A DNA stretch of 64,000 nucleotides from Tetracentron sinense (taxonomy: Eukaryota > Streptophyta > Magnoliopsida > Trochodendrales > Trochodendraceae): assembly GCA_015143295.1 (NCBI GenBank), contig CM026561.1, forward strand, positions 38,816,875-38,880,874, in the 5' to 3' direction. The notes beneath the pieces are model-generated. The model was not told the origin of the DNA, did not search any database, and was given only the letters and a program-made list of their open reading frames with translations. Every line of letters begins with the position of its first letter. The stretch's first letter is position 1. Made by a program: the position numbers and the translations under genes. Below are positions 37,301-49,300 of the stretch, in pieces.

Positions 37301-40300
37301 CAAATCCCTCCCCATGTTAAAATCTATTTCAAAAGGGACGACTTCATTGTTGGTCATCGTTCTATGTCCACCGTTGTCTACCTCACTCAACTCGAGGTTG
37401 GTCTCCGTCTTTCCATAAAACCATTGTAGATTCCGTCATCTCCGCCCTTCAACTCGCACCGGGTCAAATGCACCCGAACTTCTACAAGTATATGTCCTTG
37501 GTGACTAAGTTCATCAAGGACGGACATAACATACAGATTGAGCACCTCTTTCTCTTCCGCCAAGTCGTTAAGTGCTGAGGAAGTGGCAAGGAAGACGGTC
37601 CGTACTACACCTGGAGTACTCGTGCCAAAGTCTCCGACTTCATCTCGAGCTTAACTGACATGGACCGAAAATGGAAAGATTCGCCCTTCATCATATCCGG
37701 TGCCTAGAGATCGGAGTCTTACCATCATGTACCCAACCTATTTCAGTCAGGTTCGTTCTGCTTGACCCGTTCTCAATCCTTCTTTCTTTCGTTGTCTATT
37801 TTCCGTTGTCACTGATAATTTGTTCTCTTATGCAGAGACGTCAAAGACACACTTTAGAGGTATCTCCCAGGATGAGGAATGTCGTTTGAAGTCAATCGCC
37901 AAGGAGAGAGGAGTGGCCTACATTACTTGGAGGCCGGAAGGTCATTGAGGCGGAGGAGCAAGATCGTGCCATTGACAACGCAACTCAGCTCGCCTCTGCC
38001 GTTGTCCAAGTCGGAGCATCGTCTTCCCGTGCTGCCGCTTTTGAAGTAGAAGAAGAAGACGAGATGGCAGAAGAAGCCCCCCTCCTATTGATTAGACTAC
38101 CTCGGGCTCCAAGGAAATTGCCCGTAGTCGCTCCGTCCTCGAGGACACATACCTTCGTTCCGCCCCCAACAACGGAATCAGTTGCTCCTGTTGGCCCCCA
38201 ATCCAAGAAGAGGGTAGCAACCTTGGTTGAACTTATGGCTAAGAAGAAAAGGAGGGAGGAAGAGCACGAAAAAATCCACCAGGAATAAGGCAAAACGGTC
38301 GTGGCTCCGACTCTGGCTTGGCAAAAAGTCCGAGAGCCGGTTACATTGGCTGAACCAGCGGCCGCAAGTCAACCAATGGTGAATGTAACTGCTCCTCTGC
38401 CGTAGGAAGTAACGAGGAACACTTGATAAAACACTTGAAAGATTATAAGGCATAAAAGCACCAAGTTGTAGAGCACGGAAGGTTTTAGAAAAATGATATT
38501 AAATGACAACGGATATGCCGAAGTGTGAAATATTGTAATTGTAATCAGACAAATGATATCACATGTGTTGAACCTTAAGTGACTCATGGTGGGACACCAT
38601 GCTTAGATGACAATTTATTTGATTGAGCCATATGTGTCTAGTGGTGAGTACCGTGTTCAGATGATAAATCATTTGATATTTCATTCAAAACATTTTTTTT
38701 GATACTTAATCATTTTTCCCGTCTTGCTCATTAAATAACCTGACGAATAATTTCAAGGACGGATATATAAACGAATTCGTTATGTGATTCATACAAATTT
38801 ATTGAAAAAATTATCTTAAATTCATAATGTTCCAAGACTTTTGGATTACATTACCTTTTAAATCTTTTGAGATAACATACTCCAGGGTTTCCGAGTTGGT
38901 CCACGATGTATGGTCCTTCCTAGTTGGGTCCTAGCTTCCTGCTGTTGACTTCACGGGTGTTCTGGAAAACTTTTCGAAGGACGAGATCCTCAACTTGAAG
39001 GACTCTGTTCCGTACTCTCTTGTTATATGCCTTTCTCAACTGCTGTTGATATCTCCTCATCTGAATACTAGTGTCTTCTTGTCATTCTTCTAACAGATCT
39101 AGGTGAACCGCCATTAGCTCGAGGTTTTTGTCATTTTCTTCTGTCTTTTTGCTCCGTCGTGAACGTATCGTTGATAGACTGATTTCTGTAGGGATTACGA
39201 CCTCTATCCCATACGCCAAGGAGAATGGGGTTTCATTTATACGATTCCGTGGCGTTGTCCTATATCCCCACAATACGTTATGGGTCCACTTCCCCTTGGA
39301 ATCTTTTAACCTTCTCTTCAGAGCATTTAGTAGACTTTTATTGGCTGCCTAGGGTAAACCATTCCCTTGTGGATAATACGGAGATGAAAAGATATGCTTG
39401 ATTTTAAGTTCCTTGTAGAATTCAGCAATGATTTTCCTTGTGAACTGCTTTCCATTATCAGAAATTATGGACTGAGGAATGTCGAACTTGCAAACGATAT
39501 GCTCTCAAACAAACTTCTTCACTTGTTTTCTGATACGTGCAAGGGGACAGCTTCAATCCATCAGGAAAAATAATCTGTGGCCACCAATAGAAAGATCATG
39601 TTGCCTGGAGCTTTGGGCAGAGGTCCCATGATGTCAAGTCCCCATCGTGCGAATGACCAAGGCTGAAACACGGTATTGAGCTTTTGAGCTGGGGCATGCA
39701 TCAGTCTGGCGTGACGTTGACATTGACTACACTTCTGAACATCTACTTGCATGTAAGGCCAAAAATACCCTTGCCCTAAAGCACGATGGGCAATTGTCCG
39801 TCCTCTAGAGTGAATCCTACAAATTCCCTCGTGGAGCTCAGCTAAAAATCCTTTCAACATCAATAGGATGAACACACTTCAGAAGAAGCCCTCCGAAAGA
39901 CTTTCTATGTAGTTTTTCGTGCAAGAGGACGTAGCGTGGAGCCTTGTATTGTATCCGCTATGATTCTCTTGCATCGATGGGGAGGACTCCGTCTTTCAAA
40001 TACGGCATCAAACCCGTCATCCAACTCAGCACTGCATTAATGAATAATGCTTCCCGTACTAGACTCGATAAAAGGATACTCTTTATACTCCACGAGGACT
40101 GCCTTTGATTCATCAGTCTGTAACATGGAAGCGATATAGGCAAAGCATTTATATGCTTGTTGTCATCTCTCCGAATATGCTTGATTTCAACATCAAAAGC
40201 TTCACGTTGATCATGGAGGAGTGCAGCATAATGTTGCATTCTACCATCTCTGCATTCATAAATGCCATTCATTTGGTTCACCATGAGCTGAGAATTGCAA

Positions 40301-43300
40301 AATACTCGCAACTTCGAGATGCTCGAGTCTTGTGCACTCTGCAGCCAAAGCAGCAGTGCTTCATACTCAGCTTCGTTGTTTGAGACAGAAAAGCCTAGAC
40401 ATGTCATCTTCTGAACTTTAACGTTCTCTGGACTAATGAGTACAACACTAAACCCTGAACCACTAGCATTAGAAGATCCGTCTACATATAAGAGCTAATT
40501 ATTCCACATTGTCATCCCGTCTGGCACACGTATCCTGTCCTGCTCATGGTTTCCGTCTTCAACGTCGTTTGGGAGCTCATGACGATCATGATCTACTTCC
40601 GCCCCAACTTCTTCTACTGGAAAATCAGATAAGAAACTTGCCATGGCTTGCCCCCTTCTCTGATATCCTTGCTCGATACTGAATATCAAATTCACTGATT
40701 GCAACAGCCCATTTTGACATTCGTCCCGCCAACTCGGGTCATCCTAGCACAATTTTTAAGGGATACGCCGTGATGACAACGATAGTATGGGTCTAGAAGT
40801 AAGGACGCAGTTTTTCAACAGAAAACACTAGAGTAAGACATACCTTCTCGAGTTTGCTGTAATTCAACTCTGCTTTGAGAAAGGTTTTGCTGATAAAATA
40901 TATTGGTTTTCCACACCATCGCAATTTCTGAGTAGCACGGAACCAAATGCCTGCTCGGAGGCAGATGGATAAAGATATAGCACCTCGCCAGGCTCATTTA
41001 CGGAGAGGATGAGAGCAAAGCCCAAATACTCTTTTAGGGCAATGAAAGCTTGAGAGCACTCCTTGGTCCATTTGAATATTGAGTCTTTTCTTAACAACTC
41101 GAAAAGAGGCTTACAACTATCATATGACTTCGAGATAAAACGGTTGAGGGCATTAATACGTCCTGTCAACTTTTGAATCTCTTTTCTCGTCCTTAGTTTT
41201 GGCATGTCCAACAGAGCATGGATCTGAGCAGGATTAGCCTTAATACCACATTGGTTAACGAGATAGTCCAAAAATTTGCCTGAGGTGACGTAAAATATGC
41301 ACTTCTCCGAGTTCAACTTCAGATTAAAAGCTCGAAAAATAGAGGATTCAATTAGATTGACCACGAGAGTTGCCCGTACTTGACTTTTCACCACAATGTC
41401 ATTAATATATACTTCCATCGTCTTGCTGAGCAGAGATCCGAACATCAGAGTCATCAATCGGTGATAAGTGGCACCGACATTTTTGAGACCAAAAGGCATG
41501 ACTCGGTAGCAAAATAGGCCACGCTTCGTAATAAAGGCAGTCTTCTCTTGATCACCATCAGCAAGAAAAATTTGATTATAGCCTGAGTACCCATCCATGA
41601 AGGACAACATCTCATAGCCAGCAGTAGCATTAATAAGTTTATCAATTCTTGGTACAGGGAAAAAGTCTTTTGAGCAAGTTTTGTTTACACTGGTGAAATC
41701 AATACAGACTCTTACTTTCCCACTTTTCTTTGGTACGACTACTACATTCGTTATCCAGTTTGGGTATTAAACTTCTCAAATGAACCTGTGCTGGATGAGC
41801 TTGTCAATCTCTTCATTGACGACATCATGATAAGTGAGAGCAAGTCTTTGTGGCTTTTGCTTAACGGGACAAATGGTGGGATTGACATTCAAGTAATGAC
41901 AAATGACTTCCGAGCTGATTTTTGTCATGTCTTTGTGTGACTAGGCAAAAACATCGAGATTCTTCTTAAAAAAACACGACAACTCGGCCTCCTCTTTCGT
42001 TGTCAAGTTGGTCCCTATCTGCGACATCCGTGACTCCTCGTCTTGCCAAGTCAACAGCCTTCGTGGGTTCAATAGACTGTCTACTCAATATTTCACCCGT
42101 GCTCTCTTCCTCTACGGCCCCGCACTGTAAGTGCTGTTTGGATACGTCTGGTGGGGTGTAGACACTTCTGAGATGCCAACTGGTCTCCCTAATCTCCCTT
42201 GGCCTATCCTGAGTGGGGTACTTCAACACTTGGTAATAAGATGAGGGAACAACTCTCATCTCATGCGTCCACCACTATCCAAGAATGACATTATACGGGG
42301 ACAGTGCATAGAGGACGGAAAATCGTGTTGGTAAGACGATTGGTCGAGCTTCGACAGACAAGATGATTTCTCCAAGGGGCTGCATTGAACTTCCATCAAA
42401 TCCAACCAAAGGAGTTTGAGTAGCAACAAGTGAAGCTGGATCCAACTTCATTTGGGTGAAGACTTGGAGATAGAGAATGTCTGCCGCACTCCCTAGGTCA
42501 ACAAGCACTCTATTGATATCGAAGTTGCCAATTCTTATAGTGAGGACGAGGGCATCATAATGAGGCCTGACTATGGTTGTCATATCGTGGTCATAAAAGG
42601 TAAGAGCTTGCTCGATGCCCCTTGTTGTTGGTTGTACTTGATAGACTTCGGCCATATGAGATAGCTTCCTCATCTTCGCCTGAAGTTCTGCTCCAAGTTT
42701 ATCGTCGGCGTCCGAGCACGGTGGATGACATTGATCATACCCATGGGCGCTCCTCCTTGTCCTCCTCCGTTGATGTCTGGATTCGAGTGCTCTTCAACAC
42801 GGGGCAGAGATGGTGGTACCCTGGCATGTACTGCACTAGCATTGGGAATCAAGTACTCCCCCAAATAACCTTCTCGTACTAGCCTCTCCAGGTACCCCCT
42901 CAAGATCCGACAACGGTTAGTTACGTGACCATGACACTTGTGATAGTGGCAGTACTCTTATGCCCGTGGTCCCGTGGTGACGTCGTGAACAGCACGAGCA
43001 GGTCATTTGAAATAAGATTCGTTCTCCATCATCTGCATTATTGTCGACAGACTGACCGTGAAGTTAACTCGATCAGTCCGGCTTTGGAAAGGACGTCTTT
43101 CCGTTGTCTGACTGCCCCGCTCTTGAGGGCCTTGATTGTACCTGGGCTGCGTCTGACTGGGCTGATAAAGACGTATATCTTGCTGCTCCTGGTGCTGCTG
43201 GTAATTATGATTGGGCTGAACGAGACACCGATCTGTCCTGCTCCGTTGTTGGTTTTGATTCTGGTATACTTTATACGGGCGCCGATCCGACTGATCCCAT

Positions 43301-46300
43301 TGATCCACATAAACAACCTTCCCTCTTGGTGTTCTCCGTGGTGACTCTTCATCATCAGAAGATTCATACCTCGGCCTCTTCCCCTACTTTGATGAGGACA
43401 CTCTGTCTGCTCTCTCCACAGCTTCCACTCCTACTCCCTTCACCCTTGGCCGTGCTATGACTGTGGTGTTGTCTTCGAATCTCCCGAACTTAGCAGCACG
43501 AACTAGCATATCGCCTAGCTTGGTGGGGTAGTCAAGAGTAAGAGACTCGTATATCTTAGAGCTCTTAGGTACTGTATTCTTGAATGCGGCTATGCTGCTG
43601 CTGTCCTCGACTTTGTCAATATTCGAGACCTTGTCACTGAACCGCTGAATGAAATCCCTCAGGGACTTCGTTGGCTTCATTCTCAGAGCGAAGAGGAAAT
43701 TTGCACCTGCTTTCTTTTTATTCACAATATATTGATCAATAAAAGCTGACCTTAGTTTGGCCATACTTTTAATTGAGCCAGAGGGCAAGTAACGGAATCA
43801 CCTTGCAGCTGCTCCTGTCAAACTGTTCGGGAAGGCTTTGCAGAGGAGATTATCATCAGGATTGTGGAGAGTCATAGCATGCTTGAAGTTGAACAGATGG
43901 TGAACTGGGTCTGTCCTTCCATCGAACAGGATAAAGTTCGGCGTCGTGAACTTTGAGGGAGTGTATGACTGATTGATTTGATCTGAAAAGGGGGAGGTCC
44001 CAACATCCAACTTTGTTTGCTGAGCAAAATGGTCGAGAGCCTCCGCCTGTGCCTCTAACATTGGCACTGATCATAGCTTCCACATCCTTGAGGGTTATTC
44101 ACGTCCTTCGATCCCCATAATGCGTTTGAGTATTTGGCTCCTAAGCATTACAAACTCGTGGCTCCTCACGGGGATATTGGGGATCCCTCAGGTCACTACG
44201 AACAAGTGGCTCTCGTTGTTCAGCATGAGCATAAGGATTCCGCTGTTCAGTACGAACATACTCCAGCTCTCGTTGTTCAACACAGATTGGATTCCGCTGT
44301 CTAGCGTGAGCTTGCTGGATAGGTGGAGAACGGGGACGGACAACTTCATTAGGAGGAACAAGCACGAATCTATTATCAAGATTCTCTTGCAATGGCGGTA
44401 ATGCTGGCCGTGCTGTTGCTCTTCGCGAGGGAGAAGACGGGAGGAGGAGCTATCGTTGAACTGGGCTCCTTCGAAGTGGCTCACTTCGGGGACCACCTTG
44501 GAGTAGCTCTACATCCGATTCATACATGTCACGCTCAAAAGCCTCTAGCCTCTCTTGAAATGACTGCTGCAGGCTAGCAAGACGGGTCAGAGTGGACTAT
44601 TGTTGCTGTAACAGCATCAAGATTTGGCTGGATTGAGAAACATCTCCTTCAAGCTGCTCAGAAGGTTGCCCAACTTCTGGTCTAGGAGTCTGCAGCAAGG
44701 TTTGAGTAATAGGAGTGGTTTGAAGGGTCAGATCCTCAACAAGAGGCATGGGGTTCTGATCAGCCATGATACATAAGAAGAGCAAAGGGGGGTTCGTTTA
44801 AGAGTTTCCCACAGACGGCGCCAATTTTTGTGTGGAATTTTTCTTGAATGTCTACGCGTCACCTGCTCCTCGGAATATGGTTTAATGGTAGAAGGAAGGA
44901 GAGAAGGGTATGCACCCTGTAATACACTCCGATGCTAAAGTTAGGATATGAAGAAGATGAAGTGCAGTAAAAGGTTGAAAACAATAGTAGAATTCTCATT
45001 TTCGCCAATCCTTATGCACTGAGTTTCTCGGGGTATTTATAGGCTTAACTCCGTATGCCCATCCATGCCATAGATGTATAGGGATGACCATGCTACTTGC
45101 TTCATGATTATAACCAAATATGTCAGACAGGTCTTGAGTCTTATGTGTTACACGTGTGAGCCTACTATTGCTAAGGTCGGTCTGAGGTCGAAAGCAGGCA
45201 GAGATGACTAACATTAAATGCATTAAATGCTTAAGACAGTGCTTTCCACCTAACAATAGAGTAAAATGATCACTTCCTGATTATTTCGTCCTGCGAGTCG
45301 GTCTCATTGTTGACATAAGCACGGGTTCGTTGTGTTTGTGAATACGGATAAAATAACTATTGTCTAAGAATACGGGTACTATAATCATCGTCTGGATAAC
45401 GAACTCGTTGTCCAGAAAAGAACGGGCTCGTACTCATTATGAATATGGGTCTCGTATCCGTTATCAAATCAACGAAAACTTGCTCATCTTCACAACACTT
45501 GTACATTTTACGAATTTTATCCATTACACTTTCTGCTTTTCTTCCTCTCTATCTCTCTCAAATCACTATTCACAAGTACTGTTCATGAGTTACTGTTCAC
45601 CTACAACTATTCCAACCCCATCCCTAGCTACTGCCACAAGACTCCAGCCCTAATCTGGCACTGTCCCAACAATTTTAATTTGTCCATAACCTGTCCCAGC
45701 ATTCCTCATCACTATAGCTACTGTCCAGCCATTCCCCCAACCCTAATATTGCTGCTACAGCCCCTTTTCTCAACCCTAGCCAAAGAAACACCTATCCCCA
45801 GCCCTATTTCCTTGTTGTCACACCTGTTCCAGCCTATTCTAGGCTGTTGTACAACCCCACACCTATTCCCCTTTGCCTGATACACCACCTCTGCCCCTTT
45901 ACTCTGCTGCCATAATTTCCTTAAGCACTTCCCTTGCTTTCCCTCTATCCTACAGCCCCTGCAACTGATCTTTCTGTCCTACTGCTCCACTGTCCCAGCC
46001 CAAACAGCCCTATAACTGCTCTTTTAATCCAACAACTTTGCTGTCACAGTCCATACAGCCCTGTTCTGCTATTCAGAATTCTTATCCTTCATTCTTGATA
46101 TCCCAGCAACCCTAGACATAATTATAACCCTAATTTGGTATTTCTTGATTATTGTTGCTGCTGGCTTTGAGTGCTATAATTCAACATTAATTGAAAACCT
46201 ACTCACATGCGTATTGCAATCCACTAACCATTGTTGAGTCTAGCATAATCTTTTGAAATCCTCAAATTGGCAAAGAGAATCTTATTGGTTATTGGCCTAA

Positions 46301-49300
46301 AATCCCTAAGTTAGTGGAAGTTCTCACTTCCATTACGATCACCCAATTCAGATTTAAATATTCATTATTGCGGGATTGTGACTTGACCTAGGGTATTACT
46401 AACTCCCTTTTGGGCTTTCTTTATTGTAATTGTGGAATCCTAAGTTATTTTATGATTTTTCTTATTACCGCAATTCAATTTTGATCTCTCAATCATCTCA
46501 TCCTAGGTTTATATCTTTCGTGATATCAATTTATATTCTTGGAGCTTCTTTTCGTTTCCAATGCCCACCAGGTGCTTTCTCTAAATCAAAAAGACCAAAT
46601 GAGGATTTGTCCTCTTCTCTCTAACTTCCTTCATTAATTTTCTATGTATGAACATAGCCTTATTGATGGAGTTCCTGGCATGAATCCAAATCGATTTTTT
46701 GATCTATAATTACTTGTCCTAGCCTTTGTTTCATCATTCTTACCCATTTTTTTTATAATACGACTCATTAGTTTTAGCTTGCGGTAATTGGTTTTAACTA
46801 TGGACATCTCCTTTATTCTTGTATAGTTGTATATAGGTATCATATTAGTTTTCTTCTACGCGTTCGACATTTTCTGTCTTCAGAATCTTATTAAACAGTT
46901 TAATCAGCCAAGAGGAAGTGAGTTTTTTCTATGCATTTTCGTGCTTCAATTGGAATACCATCTGACTAGTGCGTTTCCTATCTTGACCCTAGATTTTTTT
47001 TTTTTTTCACTTTGTTTACCTCAATTTTACAATATATTAATGTTCTCTAGTTTCCCAGATTTAGTGTCTTTACTTAATTTGATGCCATGCATGCAGTCTA
47101 CATATATCAACTTTTGGTAATATCCTCTCCACCTCTCTTCAATCTCTTCATCCTTCACCATGATTCTTTGGTTCGCTCGTTATGCATCGAACAAGGTCTA
47201 GCTCTCTAGTTTTCCTCTCTAATTTTGGAAGGTTTTAATACATTTTTTTTTCTGTCTCTTGTACCCAAGTTACCATACAAAGTCTATCATATTCCTTATA
47301 TTTGGCATCACTTATATCTTTCTTAACTTTCTTAAGATTTTATCTTTCTAGGTTTTTCTTGTTTCTAGTTCTTTGCCTACTCTTATAGTAGGACCTCTCT
47401 TCTCTATTAGGCTTGAACTCCATCATTCCACCACAAAAATTCTTTATGTGATCAATTTGAGATTCTCATATAACCTCTATACCCATTGTTTTAGTACAGT
47501 TGGCTAGTTCATCCATCTCAATGGTTTCTGCTTCTAAATATTTTTTTATGTAATCATCAATTCATATCTAAAAGCAATCTCTTTTGCCCGTTTTAGGTTC
47601 CACTATATTTCATCGATTTCAGTGGTCTCTTCTTCTAAACTTTATATTCCATCGTCAGTTCATATCTAAAAGCAATCTCTTTTTCCCGTTTTAGGTTCCA
47701 CTACCTTATTTTTTTAGCCCTTCTTGTTTCATTAGTACCCATGGGCCATGACCACTATCTAATGTTGAATGACCTGACTCTTTCCTGGGATAACATTACA
47801 ACCTTTGCATATTGATAGCTCCTTCCTGGAGTAGAGAAAGTGTTTCAGTGTGATCCACTCTTGAATGCCGTTACATTCTCATCTCTATTTTTAAAGTATG
47901 TATACATTATTGTAAGATCATATGCCATTGCAAACTTAACTTCTCACATCTCCCTTCATCTTTTAAACATTACCCTCTTTGCACCCTATCATATCATCTA
48001 TTTTCCTTTTCTTCATGGCCATTTAAATTCCTACCTATAAATATCCTTTATCCATCAAGGATATCTTGAGTTACTTCTTCCAAATCTGCTTCTTAATGCT
48101 TTCTCCTAATTCTACTTGGGGGTAAGTATTAATATTGTTAGTTTTACCTTACCTAAAACCAAATTTTGATTGACAACAACCTATTGCTTATTCTTCAATC
48201 CATACAATATTATCCTTTATGTTCTTATCTATTATTATTCCTACTCCATTTCTATTGTGGCCTTTTCGCGAGTTTCAAAGTTTATAGCCATCATCAATCT
48301 CCCCCACTTTATCCCCTATCCATGTAATCTTTTGTAGAGGCATTAACTCGTTCTTTCATTGCTTTCACCTACTCAGCCTCTTACCTGTCAAATTCTCCAC
48401 ATATTAAGTGGCAAGACAAATCCTACTCTCTTAGAATAGCTTCTTAACTCACACCTGTGCAGTCTGGAGCAAGAACTCTTGCATACTTCTCTCTGCAAAT
48501 GGGTGCCATGGCAGCTTGCCACTTCTAGGGAACACCCTAGCCAACTCTTTCCTTCTCAATTCAACAGGGTCTCATTGCATCACATCGCTTGTAGAGAGTG
48601 CCCAGCCCTAACATAAACTTGAGATTACATATCAGGATTCAGGAAATTGGATTTAACAAAGTTATACACCAGCTGCTAACCTGACGTAACCTCAAACCAG
48701 GCCTGGCTTCGACAATGCAGCAGTAGAAGATAGCACTGGGGAAGCTAACAAGCTTTGAGTTACTGTGGGAATAAATGAACGGTGTAAAACTTTGCCATTT
48801 CAAAATTTATCATGCTTTTCTTCACAAGCTTTGAGTTACTAAAAATCAGTGCTCTTATGCTTCTCAGTTTACACAAAAAGTTTTTTTTTTTTTTCTTATG
48901 ATTCGCATATTGGAAGCAGAAGCAAGAATCGCAATTATCAATCAGAGATGAAGTGGAGGCACAGTATCTAATTCCTCAACCTTCTACCCTTTACATTAGG
49001 GATTAAATTTGTCTCTCTTCTACCAACAGGAAGGCATACACTTTGCAGGCAGGGTTGTTACAACGAAATACTTTCTTAAAGCAACCTAGCCTGGCCAATT
49101 GCACATCTATCACATTCCAGGGGCTGGATTAATGCTGTCTTTGGAAGGTTAGTAAAGAAGCTAACTTGCTATGATTCAAATACTCTTGCTTCGTGATATG
49201 CATTACTCAACTGATCATCTGGGCTGGACTTTGTGCTTTTATCCAAAATGTGTGGGACACTACAACAGAACATGCTGATATGAGGGATGCTAGAAAGTAA

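Larger units (their letters stand above)
35771..45528 (-). mobile_element. Ty3/gypsy (Tat-like) retrotransposon, 9.76 kb, TSD CTTTC
   Basis: Minus-strand element with LTRs 35771-36471 and 44829-45528 and identical 5-bp duplications CTTTC (35766-35770, 45529-45533). It has a GGCGCC-type primer-binding site and a polypurine tract (AAAGGGGCAAAT) beside the 3' LTR. Minus-strand order is gag, protease, RT, RNase H, integrase, which is the gypsy order. A plus-strand ORF between integrase and the 3' LTR is a feature described for Tat-clade elements. By hand the LTRs differ at about 50 of 700 positions (around 93% identity). Stops and altered catalytic residues indicate a dead copy. Confidence 0.93.

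Noticed and set aside
49258-49268. CACTACAACAG as the partner of the CACTA terminus at 62685
   Set aside because: It would place the NF-YA last exon inside the transposon, and the subterminal repeats near 62 kb are absent there.
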